From: Chimonanthus salicifolius
Lineage: Eukaryota; Streptophyta; Magnoliopsida; Laurales; Calycanthaceae
Direction of reading: 5' to 3'
Assembly: GCA_013350335.1 (NCBI GenBank)
Contig: CM023535.1
Location: 35,930,991-35,994,990, forward strand
Length of the DNA stretch: 64,000 bases
Below are positions 43,612 through 55,662 of this stretch, one piece after another. The position numbers were made by a program, and so were the translations under genes. Positions within the stretch are counted from its first letter, which is position 1. Every line of letters starts with the position of its first letter. The notes under the pieces are model-generated. The model was not told the DNA's origin. It searched no databases and saw nothing but the letters and a program-made list of their open reading frames with translations.

Positions 43612-45608
43612 CTAAGGTAGAAGTAGGGCGTTAGAGAACGCGCTCAGTAGGTATTCCAATTAGGGTCAAACACATGGGTTAGTATAAAAATCAAGATATA
43701 ATACATCATACCGTACTTGTAAAGCATCGTATCCAAAACAGTGAATGATAATAGAGATCCAATCATACAGATAAAAACCAGAAACCGTGCATGATAATAG
43801 AGATATAATCATGTTGATTCAATGTCATGCCATGGGTGTCATATGCCATGAGCCCACCCATCACCCATATCACAACCACATAGTATCCTTTTGATGGAAA
43901 CTCCTCATCAAGGTATCCTCACGAATGCCTTACGGATGCCCCGACAGAGCGTGGTCTCCGGTTACCTCTTGATGGATTAATGCACATGAAGGTCTTCCTA
44001 CGAATGCCTTACGGACGCCCCGACGGAGCGTGGTCTCCGGTTACATTTCATCCCTCCCACGCCATGCATGAGATGCAAATGCCAACATGCTATGTAATAA
44101 TACAAATCATAGCATTTAAAATTAAATATTTGAAACATAACATTTGATACCAAATAACTCATCAAAATATGAACTAAAATCATCATACATATCCCATGGT
44201 TTCAATGAGATAGGAATCCTACCAATGACCAACTAATGTGTCCTTGCGTTTTTGTCCGAACACCGCTCACCGATCGAGTCAAGCCGATCGAACACTGCTT
44301 GTGAGGTCCCGTTACCTTATTACATATCAATAAATTAAAACAATAATCCCTTTTTATTTCCACCCATGTTTAAGTCCATAAATATGTCTTAGTGGGGTTC
44401 AGCTATACAACATGCCCGAACCACACTTACTTGGTTTTGGGTCCTTCTTTTTAGTCCTTTGATCTTTTAATTAAGTCTAAGATCATTCCATTAGTTTTAC
44501 AATAATGAAAACCCTAAATCTGCAAACAAACATTCTCCATGGTTCAATCATACACTTAGTCACTTATTCATACTTAGATCCAAAAACATGATCCATGGGG
44601 TTCGGCCATACACATGGCGGAAGCCATGGTCCTTTAATTTCACCATTTGGCACTCTTTCCTTCCATAGGTAATCACTCCTTTTGTTTGCACATATAAATA
44701 AAACCCTAAGTCCACAACAACTTCTCCATGGGGTTCGGCCATACACCATGGCTGAACCCATGGTCCATCAGTTTTACCCTATTTACATCCTAGCCATTAT
44801 TTCCATCACCTCATGCTTAGGTCCAAAACATAGATCCTTAACTAAACATTTCATTTATTTAATCATGCCTAGATCTCTAAATAACCCATTAAAATGGTCC
44901 ATGGGGTTCGGCCATACACCATGGCGGAACCCATGATGTCTTATTTCCCATCTTCTCCTTTAAATCATTTACAATCTTAGGTCCATAAACAAAGTCCCTC
45001 CATGGGGATTTAATCATACACTTAGGTTCATCCTTTTAGATCATCATTAACCATATTTAAAACCAATTAAAATTACCAACATTCCCCCATCATTTTCATG
45101 CTCCAAAACATCTAAGTCCATCAATATCTTTTCATGGGGCTCGGCCATACACCATGGCCGAACCCATGGTCCATGGTTCTTCACCAATTACAACATTTGA
45201 GACCATTTAAACATCAATAACATTCCTCCATTATTTCTCTCCTTTTAAACCTTTCAAATCACCAACGCCCTTTCATGGGGTTCGGCCATACAACATGACC
45301 GAACCCTATGGTTCATCATTTCCATTAAAATAAATCATACATACATGATTGATCCTTTGATGGGGTTCGGCCATACATCATGGCTGAACTTCATCCAACC
45401 CCTTTTTGTCCTTGATGGTTCTTATACATAGAATTTATGGTTTGGCCATGTAAGGGCCAAACCATGATCCTTGATCATCCACCACTTCCTACATGGTACA
45501 TGCATAAGGTTATTTAGCTATACCAAGATTAGGTTTCGACCATGCAATGGCCAAACCATGTTCCTTGACCATCTTTTCTTACTTAATAAAATCTCATCAA
45601 GTACTTAT
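43612..45608 (-). other. Predicted LTR intron in G LTR2 (donor mutated)
   Basis: The donor position reads AATCG|ATAAGTACT (minus) where LTR1 has AATCG|GTAAGTACT, a G-to-A loss of the GT. The acceptor TACCTTAG is intact at 43613-43612. Hairpins are at about 44396, 44597, 44731, 44903, 45136, 45284 and 45361. Confidence 0.45.
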
Positions 45609-46679
45609 CGATTCCGCTACTCCTCCTGTTTCTTTCACTCCTTTTTTTTCCTCCGATCTTCTCCCTCCTTAGCCTCTTCTTCCTCCTTGATCTTTGGCTG
45701 AGAGTAAGCTTGAGAGGTCTTGAGATGAAAACCCAAGGAGTGGGCTCAACCAAAGAGTGTAGGTTTGAGAGAGGGAGAGGAGGAGAGAATCGAAAACCTT
45801 AATCTTTTCTTGTTCAATGCGAGGGTCAGCCAAGCTTGAGAGGAAGAGAAGCTAGAGATCAAAATTACTCTAAATCCTTTGTCTTTGAGAGGGGGATCGG
45901 CCTTGAGTGAGAGAGGGAGAGACTGAGATGAAGCAAAGAATCCTCTTTGTTGGTCCTATGCAATTCGGCCAAGGGTGGTGTCCTTTGGTTGATAACCTTT
46001 TGTAACTTCTATGACTCTTCACCTCCTCATTAACATTTACTTTGGGGGTTTCATCCCATGAGATGAAACTCCCAACAGTATGCCCCTTGGGTTTCCATTT
46101 CCTCCATCTCCCAACCTGTAGCCTTGTATATACTTTGCGAAACAACCAACCTTTCACCTCCCTCATTTATTGCTTCCTTTGGAGTTTCATCCCATGAGAT
46201 GAAACTCCCACCTCTCCAATGTGTGTAACCTTTATTTGGTCTTATGAGATGCAACTCTCCATCTTCCCACTCCACTCACTTAAAATGAAAGTCTCATTAA
46301 CTTCCCATTCAACTCATCTCTTTAACTCAACTCATATATTTAATTCAACTCCTTTAACTCACTTAAAATCAACTCAATCACTTGATTCCATTTCCAACTT
46401 AATTCAGCCACACTTTAATTAAGGTTGGCTCTCTTGATGGTCGACCAAGTCAGCCATGACCCATTGGATCCCAATTGGGCATTTGACCCAATTGACAACC
46501 TTGACCCAATTAAATAAATCTTACCCATTTATTTCAATTGAACCTTATCCATAATCCGTTGGGTCTTAATTGGGCAATTGACCCAACACCTTACCCCTCA
46601 AAGGTCTATCTCCATTAATTCACAAATTAAATGGACAATTTTCATATATATTCATGAATTGAAAATCTGGGGTGTTACA

Positions 46680-46802
46680 ATACTACCCTTTTTTGAACAT
46701 TTTCATTCCGAAAATAGAGCGAAGTAGGGTTTCAAACAGATTACATAAATAGCTCAGGGTGAGCTGTTCTCATTTCCTGATTTAAGATCTCGAGGTGTTA
46801 CA
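46680..46802 (-). pseudogene. Captured pol C-terminus and old polypurine tract inside G LTR2
   Basis: Same 123-bp block as in LTR1: minus-strand coding for a chromodomain end with HPELFM and a stop, the (partly mutated) GGAATGAAAATG form of the palindrome, a polypurine tract AAAAAAGGG, then the older LTR start TGTAACACCCC at 46679. The right edge TGTAACACCTCGAG is the present LTR start, proved by the PPT next to it. Confidence 0.75.
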
Positions 46803-49384
46803 ATACTAACACCTTTTAGAATTTTCGTCCCGAAAATTTCGACAGGGCTTGGGTTCTACTTATTTCCATTCCAATCATCTCGGATAGAACACTCTTATCT
46901 TCTATCCATATTCTCAAGTTCATTATTTCATCGTCATGTCGCTTCCCTGCTAGCCATCCCATTATCTATATGGCTTTCGCTGATTCCATTTTAACAAGGT
47001 CTCTAGCTGCACTCTCCTAGAACTCCATCGGCTATCTACAGAGTCAGCTGGCCAGTCTAACTTGGCAGTCGCCCATACCTTCCCATTCGTATTTCCCTAG
47101 ACTCTTATCTTTTCCATTAAGTAAATCTCCAAAATTAAGCATATCTTCATTTGCACACAGGTCACTATGTGACAAACACCTTTTGTTCAAAACTTCTACG
47201 ATACCGAGTATCTCTCAACACTAACTTTCTTGTGATACAAGTCGTAATACGACCAACACTTTTTTCTTATAACGTGGGATGTAGATCGAAACATGTCCCA
47301 ATCATTAGAACAATACGTCATCCATGGGACCAACAGGTCCATCACACTACCATCATGTCTACCATGGTACCGATACCCGGCATCAATCCAAACCACCATG
47401 GGAACCATCATCCACGGTTATACACATCCATCCTTGGTATCACTCCATCAGTGAGTATCATCTATCCATGGTTAATAGCCGTGCATGAATATAATCCTTC
47501 CATGGGCATAATTAATCAGGGCACATCATCTACCATGAGATATTTTATCCGTAGGAACAACACTCGAATGAATCACTACGTGACTGTGGCAACAATATTA
47601 AATCATAAATATACCCCGACCCCTAGCAAGACTTAGGGCCCATGACTCATTAAGCGGAAGAGCAATGTCCAACCTGATCAAGTCTACCTCGCCCTGCATC
47701 CCTTCACCCCAAGGGTGATTCAGTCAAGCTCTAAGGCGGTCGAACCGCGTCTAACGAAGCTAGCACTACCCCCATGGGGTAAAATAGTATCTAGCTCTGC
47801 GCATCAACGCACATCAAGTGTGAGAAATAGCCGTGCGAGCGCCCTCCAACCCGTAGCATGTGAGGGACCCACTCCTCAACGGCAACCCTATGGGACCAAG
47901 TCTCCATATGTTCATATCGAGGCTCCCAAGGTCTGATGGCTACTCTAGGCCTTACGTATGGAATCTATATACTTATCTCATCATTGTAACTACACAAAGG
48001 TGAGACACAATGATCTACTAATCGGACAATCTCCTTTTCCAACAGACTAAGGCATTACGTTATCAATATCAGTTGAGAGACATACCCATACCACGTCTCA
48101 ATCATCAATATCACATGAGGGACGCACCCATCCCACGTCTCAATCATCAATATCACGTGAGGGATGCACCCATACCACGTCTCAATATAATCAAGTGACC
48201 TCGTCACATACATCTCAGTGCCAAAGTCATCATAAACTCTTAAGGTTGCATACTTTATTAAAAATCATTCAACTTCCATCACAATACAAGGGTTGATAGG
48301 GTTAGAACAAACCTTTCAAAGAACAAAACGTACACACAACGCTTACAAAATCTCCCCTTTTCCCGATTTCTCCTTACCATTTCTTAGCCTAACCTTCCGT
48401 AGAAGACCCTGCATCATCACCAAAAATCGAAGAAGTTGTCAGGGCATGTCGTCGACGTGTGCACCACAACACTCCACAAGTCAGACAGGGTATTATTCCC
48501 GGTCCCCCAATGTAAGGACAGTTAGTCCTCTCGTTCCTGTGCCCATGAAGTCCACAAATAGGGCAAATAACCTCAAGGGGGTAGGGGCAGAAAGTACAGT
48601 TGTGCCCCTCCTAGTTGCACAATTCGTACATATACCTATGCGAGCCTATCTCCCCTACAGATTCTCCTATAGTTGGGATATCTCCCATACTCTCTTCTGG
48701 AAAAGGGCTGGAATCACTTCGACATCCTCAGGTGATCCTACTTGGACGTCTTCGTTAACTTCCACAGCGCCGTCTGGCCTGCTAGAGTTGTTGGAAGAAG
48801 AAACCATATATATAGGACAGCTAGGGGTTCCTCTGTCCCACAACTCTGTATACTCTATGTTACTCGACATGTCTGTATCACAACAATAGAAGAATATCAA
48901 TGACAACAGCAGTTCTAATCAAACTAATCTTTGTTTTGGGGAATTTCGCTAATCATCATCTTGTATTTTCTTGTTTTGGGGAGTTTCCTATATATCATAT
49001 AATGTCTCTTGTTTGGGGAAATTGCCAAATAAACATCTTGTGTTTCTTGCCTTTGGGGAAATTTTCCTAAGTATCAAGTATCATTTCTCAATTTGGGGAA
49101 ATCCTGATGTTTTCCTGTTCTTGGGGAAAATATCTCCTATTTTCTATGTTTGATAAATCCATCTTATAGTGATTGCCCTTCCTTGCTATCATTCCTTTTT
49201 CGTCACGTGTTGCTCTCAGATTGATTGTGTTAAAGTCTGAGTCTAATGAAGTAAATTAATTTGGCCCCCGTACAGCGGACTCCGAAGAGTCGATCAGTTG
49301 GGATTCTTATCTGTCAGTGAGACATGATACCGTCTTAATCTTATTTCGAAAGATTCATTCTTCCGGTTTCGCTCTGATACCAAC
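46803..49384 (-). mobile_element. Internal region 2 of tandem element G
   Basis: Same organisation as internal 1 and highly similar over its length. The PPT (minus: CTAAAAGGTGTTAGTAT) is at 46803-46819. An unrecognised region 46840-48388 includes the GC-richer block (47610-47930) and the 42-bp repeats (48065-48190). The zinc-knuckle gene, leader (48920-49150) and PBS follow. The PBS at 49371-49382 reads TGGTATCAGAGC, a perfect 12-of-12 match to the tRNA-iMet complement. Confidence 0.87.
48389..48870 (-). pseudogene. Zinc-knuckle, gag-like small protein of G internal 2
   Basis: Start ATG at 48870 (MSSNIEYTELWDRG). The same acid/Ser-rich N-terminus is followed by MYELCN, a TAG stop, EGHNCTFCPYPLEVICPICG and LHGHRNERTNCPYIGG. 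Here the second module reads through without the shift seen in internal 1. The third module (CLTCGVL...) is broken by a shift. It ends at the TAG at 48391-48389. The two copies are broken in different places, so a fuller reading frame existed in their parent. Confidence 0.65.
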
Positions 49385-49565
49385 TGTAACGCCACGCCCT
49401 TTTTCACTAGCCGAAAATCAAAGTCTATTTGTTTTTTTTTATAAAAGAGTAAGAAAGAGAGGGAGCTTCACGACGCGAGCTAAGTCCGAGCTTCCAAAGC
49501 CCGACCCTTAACTGGCCAACCATATGTGTGAGTGGACCCAGTCCACTAAAACGGTTCACACGTAC
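49385..49565 (-). repeat. Start of LTR3 of tandem element G, interrupted by I
   Basis: TGTAACGCCACGCCC beside the perfect PBS; it matches LTR2 43140-43318 through the U5-like block (ACGCGAGCTAAGTCC, TTAACTGGCCAACCA). It breaks at CGTAC before the insertion of I; the rest should lie right of the window. Confidence 0.85.
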
Positions 49566-51925
49566 TGTATCAGCCCGCCCTTTTTCACTTACTTTCAGAA
49601 AATCAGAGTCTATTTTTTTTTTTAAAAATGATAGAGAGCTGGACGTCACGACGCGAGTTAAGTTCGAGCTTCTAAAGCCAGACCCTTAATTGGCCAACCA
49701 TACGTGTGCGTGGACTAAGCCCACTGAGATGGTTCACATGTATTAAGTTTATAATTGCGGAATATAACATAAACTGAATGCGGATTATAATGGAACCTAA
49801 GGCTACTCCATTTTAGATAGCAAAGTACTTAGTCACTTAACCAAATTAACTTAAATTAAATATCCATACCAAACCATTCACAAACCATAGCAAATATCTA
49901 GTTATTACATGCCGAAGTCTAACCACTCAAATTACATGTCCTTGAGTAACTTAATAAAATAACAAATAACATTCCAAAGTCCTTATGCTTGACTCCATTC
50001 ACGATCATCATTTTCTTCATTTCCTGTTTCATTCACTAGGGTAGAAATAGGGCGTTAGAACAACGCGCCCAGTAGGAATTCTAAATAGGGCTAACACATG
50101 GGTTTGTAACAAAAATCATATATAATATCATATCATCAAAATCATATGAAATCATGCCATGCCATATGACTTACGCAATGAGTCCCACCCATCACAATAC
50201 TTGTAACCTCTTGATGGAATTCTCCTCATCAAGGAATCCCCACAGTGGTCTTTCGGACGCCCCGACGGAGTGTGGCCTCCGGATTCTTCTTGATGGGATT
50301 ATACACATCAAAGTCTTCCCACGATTGCCTTATGGACGCCCCGACGGAGTGTGGCCTCTGGTTACAAACTTTCCTCCCATGCCATGCATGGAATGTAAAT
50401 GTCCATATGCTATGTAATTTAAATAACCATAGCATTAAAAACTCCACATTTGAAACATAATATATTTACAACATAAATAAGCAAAATAAAGATAAAACCA
50501 TATTACATAACCATGTTCCAATGAGGTAGAATCCTACCCAAGACAACTAAGGTGTCCTTGAGCTTTAAACTGGCAACCGTTCACGATCATGCCCCTTTTG
50601 TGAAGTCCCGTTACCTTATAACATATCCATGAATTAAACCAACAACCCATTTGATTTGTAATGGTATCTAAGTCAAACAACACAACTTGTGGGATTCGGC
50701 CATACACCATGGCCGAACCTCACTTACTTTGATTTTAACCCTTAATCCACCAAAATTCACCTTAGTGGGGTTCGGCCATACAACATGGCCAAACCTCACC
50801 ATCTTGATTTTGGTCCCTCTTTTTGATCCTTGACCATTCTAATCGATGTGGGTCCAAGGTCATGCATTCTTTGATTCATTAGTCCAAACATATTTAAGTT
50901 AATCATTTAATATGAATAACACCTTGAATCCACAAAACATTCCCCATGGGGTTCGGCCATATACCATGGCTGAACCCATGGTCTTTCATTTCCATGATTC
51001 ATTCATACATCTAAGCCACTTGTATAAATCCATATCTAATACCACAACCCATGGGGCTCGGCCATACACCATGGCCGAACCCATGGTCCTTCAATTTTAA
51101 CTATATTTACCTTTTTGCCATTATTCTTTCTATGACTAAACTCTCCAATCATTTTTACATATCTAGGTCCATAATTGACCCAAAAACCTAAATCCATAGA
51201 TGGTCCACTAATCATGTCATACAACCGTAACAATTCCCTAACAAAAGTCTCCATTCCATAGCTTGATAACCATACATAGCACTTGGTGGGGTTCGGCCAT
51301 ACACCATGGCCGAACCTCACCCTTTGGTTTTGTGCTCCTCTTTTCCATTCTTTTTTATCCAACAGCCCAACACCTTTCTAAATCATTAACCATTTCAAAA
51401 TTCATTACAAATGACCACCCTATCCATCATTGTCTCTCCATGGGGTTCATCCATATGCATGGCCGAACTGTAATGCCCTGCCCTCTCCGAGAAATCAGAG
51501 TCTAATTTTTTTTTAAATAACAATAGAATAACACCGGAAGAGAGCGGGCGGCGTCACGACGCGAGGTAAGTTCGGACTTCTCAAGTCCGAACCTTAACTG
51601 GCCACCCATGTGTGCATGAACTAAACCCACAATAACAATCCACACATGGAACTAAACAAGTTATGCGGAATAAACTAGACTAACTGCGGAATCAGACTGA
51701 ATAGATAGCAAGTACAAGTCTCAATTATTAAACAACTTAATCCAAACATCCATTGTCAATATCATAAACAAACCATAGCAAGGTATCAACTTGTTACATG
51801 TCCATAAAAATGTAACTCAAAAAGACAGTAATATAAAAATCCCATATGTCATTCAAGCTCTTAAGTTTGGCTCCCCTCATGGTCCTCAACCTTCTCTTTC
51901 CCCTTCCTTGTTCCTGCATTATCCT

Positions 51926-53613
51926 CTAAGGATAGAATTAGGGCGTTAGATCAACCCGCCCAGTAGGTTTTCCGATCAGGGCTACCACATGGTTAGCATA
52001 TAAAACATGCATATATATCATAGTACATGATTATCAATAAAACATCTGAAAACAATGCTAAGTATGTAAGTGCATATGTAATGAGTCCCACCCATTACCA
52101 GTATACATAGCCATCAAGTTCTTTCACAGTGTTCTTTCATTGGGACTCACACGATAAGGTAATCCACAGTAATCCTCATTTCCTGTGGAAAGACTCTCAT
52201 CATTGAGTTGTTTCACAGTGTTCTTTCTTTGGGACTCACAAGATAAGGTAATCCACAGTAATCCTCATTTCCTGTGGAAAGACTCTCATCATTGAGTTGT
52301 TTCACAGTGTTCTTTCTTTGGGACTCACACGATAAAGTAATCCACAGTAATCTTCATTTCCCGTGGAAAGACTCTCATCATTGAGTTGTTTCACAATGTT
52401 CTTTCATTGGGACTCACACGATAAGGTAATCCACAGTAATCCTCATTTCCTGTGGAAAGACTCTCATCATTGAGTTATTTCACAGTGTTCTTTCATTGGG
52501 ATTCTCAAGTCAAGGTAATCCATAATCATCACCCCATGCCATGCATGAGATGTCAATGTATATGTATGTCATTTGTAAATACATATCTCATCATTCAGAA
52601 CCAATTTGAAACATAATATCAATAACAACATATCTCATAAAAACATGATAAAACCAAATCATAATTGTGGTTACAAGTAGGTGGGAAACCTACTGAAGAT
52701 TAGCTTCGGTGTTTGTTTTTTTTTCACTTGATCATGACTCGCCCACCGCTCAACTTTCGCTTCCTTGTTTATACAATGACAAGTTAATATCATAACCATT
52801 GGATTTCTTATCAAGTCCAAATACCATATTCCATCTTGTGGGGTTCGGCCATACCCATGACCGAACCTGATCAACTTAGGATTTAACCTCCTTTTTTATT
52901 TGATCTCTCTTTTATTTAATCCTTATTAAACATCATATACTACAAAAATACCTTGGTAGGGTTCAGCCATACAACATGGTCGAACCATACCACTTTGGTT
53001 TGGGTCCATACGTCCACTCCTATGATCATTTCATCCATAACCATGGTCCATGTTACTCACCATCCTTTCCATCCTTGAACTCCATATGAGATGGTCCTTG
53101 GGTTTCGGCCATACACATGGCCGAACCCAATGGTTCCCTTGGTTCAATGGTCTCATTCTACGTACTTAACTTAGGCTCTACCATTTTAAATCACATAACA
53201 TCCCATAAAATGACATACGGGGTTCGGCCATTCACATGGCCGAACCATATGGTTCTTTGGATGCAATTCTTCCAATAACTGTACATAATTTATCCACTGT
53301 GTCTTAGCCATAAAAACGGTAGGATTCAGCCATCCATAGCCGTCCCCATAATAAGAACTTAATTCTATTTTTTTTTTCAGTCCTTTAAAATCTTCACACA
53401 TGGTATGGTTTTTATCCCCCAAAATCATCAATCTTAACCAAATAATTTCATGGGGTTCGGCCATCCAAGGTGGCCGAACCAAATGATCCATTTTATCATT
53501 TTTAAACCACCATTACCCAAGGTTTAAACCTTGATGCATTCGGCCATACCCATGGCCCAAAACATGTTCCATTTGTCCCATCTTATTAAACAAAAATCCA
53601 TGGAAATGCTTAC
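51926..53613 (-). other. Predicted LTR intron in B2
   Basis: Donor AATTTG|GTAAGCATT is at 53613 and acceptor TCTAACGCCC...ATCCTTAG at 51927-51926. Length 1,688 bp. Hairpins are near 52840, 52966, 53104, 53220, 53458 and a half-copy at 53540. Confidence 0.48.
52112..52535. repeat. 89-bp tandem repeat, 4 units and a partial fifth
   Basis: Units start at 52112, 52201, 52290, 52379 and 52468. Each has TTTCACAGTGTTCTTTC, GATAAGGTAATCCACAGTAA and CCTGTGGAAAGACTC. CACAGT/CCTGTGGAAA words give partial self-complementarity. B1 and B3 carry instead short CTCCTCCTGG units here, so the array is special to B2. Confidence 0.95.
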
Positions 53614-53889
53614 CAAATTCCAAGCTTCTCTTCTTGTCTTTGCTCTTTGCCTTCTTCCCTCTTGTTTCCTTCCTTCTTCCTCAGCTTCTAGCCGAATTGA
53701 CCTTGCTGGAATCCCTTGGAGTGATTCAACCAAATTAGGTTTTAATTGAGAGAAAAACAGAATTTCAGCATTGATGTGAACAATCACCACTTTGAGGTGC
53801 AACTTCTTTGTTCTAAGTCCACTAAACTTGGTGGTGTGATCGGCCAAATGAGTGATTTGTGGGAGAGAACCTGTAACACCCCAATTTCC

Positions 53890-54185
53890 CAATGAAGTGG
53901 ATAATTACGAAAATGCCCCTGATGTGTTAAATTAATTATTTTGTGATGTTAAGTAAGGAAATGGTGGGGCCCATTACTCAAATTAAGATCATATGAGCAC
54001 ATTATGATTGTCAAGTTTGATTGGATGGGTAATTTCTCAATGAAGTGGATAATTACGAAAATGCCCCTGATGTGTTAAATTAATTATTTTGTGATGTTAA
54101 GTAAGGAAATGGTCGGGCCCATTGCTCAAATTAAGATCATATGAGCACATTATGAATTTCATGATTGATTGGATGGGTAATGTAC
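53890..54185. repeat. 148-bp tandem duplication at the start of the B3 U3
   Basis: CAATGAAGTGGATAATTACG begins both copies (53890 and 54038); they differ at a few sites (GTGGGGCCC/GTCGGGCCC). The junction shares AATTTCYCAATGAAG, so slippage or recombination at that short homology is likely. Confidence 0.93.
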
Positions 54186-55662
54186 ATCAATTGGGTCAAA
54201 AATGGCTAAATGGGTCAAAGGGCCCAAATGGGACCCAACGGGTCTTACTGGATTATTTGACTGTTGTGTGAGCTTAAATTAAATGGGATTAAGCTGATTT
54301 GATTGGAAATCAAGTGGAGTAAAAATGGGTAGGCCTGATGCACTTGTGAAAACCAATTACAAATGACCAAAATACCCATAATTGGGTCATGGAGTAAAAA
54401 ACGGGTCAAGGAGCTAAAGGGGGGCCCAACGAGTCGGGTTGACTTTGTTGACCACAGCCGACCATGTGGGCCCACAAATGAGTTCAATGGTGAGTTAAAT
54501 CAGGCTAAGTGGAACTGATTTTATTTAATTTGAATTGAAAATGAGTTGATTCAAATGCATTAAATGATTGTCAATTAATGAGGTGAGTTGGACATGTGAG
54601 TTGGACATGTGAGTTGGGTGAGTCAAAGTGGAAGTCAATGGGACTGTAAATCAGTGAGTTCAGACGGAATAGGAGTAGTTTGGCTCAGTCATAACCACCA
54701 AAACAAGTCCCACACATTGGGGACTTGTTGGGGTGTTTTCCATGTTAAATTTTAAATGAAAATACATGGAAATGGGAGGTGTTGCTTGGGGAGTTGAAAG
54801 GCTGCATAGGTAGGTACCAAGGGGTGCCTTGGATAGCATCCAAGACCCATCGTTTTTGGTAAGAATTGATGAGGGAATGGAGGGGTCTTGGGGGCTGATG
54901 TACTAAAGCAAATGACCACCAAGCTTGGCCGTTTTTCACCTTGGAAAGCCAAGAATTCCCATCTCTCTCTCCCTCTCTCCAATTCGTTTTTCCTAGCTGG
55001 AACATCAGAGGATTTTACACCAGTAGATCAAGCACAAAACAGCAAAAGAAAGGAAGAAATAGAAGGGAGAAACCAAGGACCAAAGGCAAGAAGAAAGATT
55101 GGAATTTTGGTAAGTATTTATATGTTATTTTGGTTTAATAACATGGAACAAATGGGGTGTGTATTGGGCCATGGTTATGGCCGAATTGTAACGCCCATCC
55201 CTTTTCACCGAAATATCAGTCTATTTTTTTTTTTTTACATAAAAGTGACAAAGGGCACGGACGTCACAATGCGAGTTAAGTTCCGAGCTTCTAAAGCCCG
55301 GCCCTTAACTGGCCAACCCTACGCGTGCGTGGAACATAAATCCACGAGTACGGTTCACGCGTAGAAAGTAAGCTCGTAACACATAAAAATCAATGCGGAT
55401 GATAATAGACACTATCCTACCAATCTTCAGATACCAGGGAAGAGATATCCATTAAATTACTAAAATGCCCTCATACTGTACTGTCCAAAATAATTTATAA
55501 AACATAGCAAGACATCTAAGTTATTACATTTCCGACAAGCTAAATTATGCAAATACACATTTTCCCAAAATAAACTTAAACAAAATAATTAGTCCGCCTT
55601 CCCAAGCTCCTAAGCTTGACTCCCGTCCTGTCCTTCCGTTCCGCCATCTCCTGCATCGTCGG

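Larger units (their letters stand above)
43140..46802 (-). repeat. LTR2 of tandem element G (3,663 bp)
   Basis: It starts TATAACGCTATGCC at left beside the PBS of internal 1 and ends CTCGAGGTGTTACA at right beside the PPT of internal 2, so one LTR serves two internal regions. In sense: 123-bp captured pol end (46680-46802), U3 with TTGACC words, purine tract, mutated donor (45608), seven hairpins (44396-45388), acceptor (43613), two CTTGATGG/CGACGG units (43885-44045), U5-like block. It is the most complete reference for G LTRs. Confidence 0.88.

Noticed and set aside
49371..49382. tRNA gene fragment (TGGTATCAGAGC)
   Set aside because: It is the primer-binding site beside an LTR. No other tRNA sequence surrounds it.
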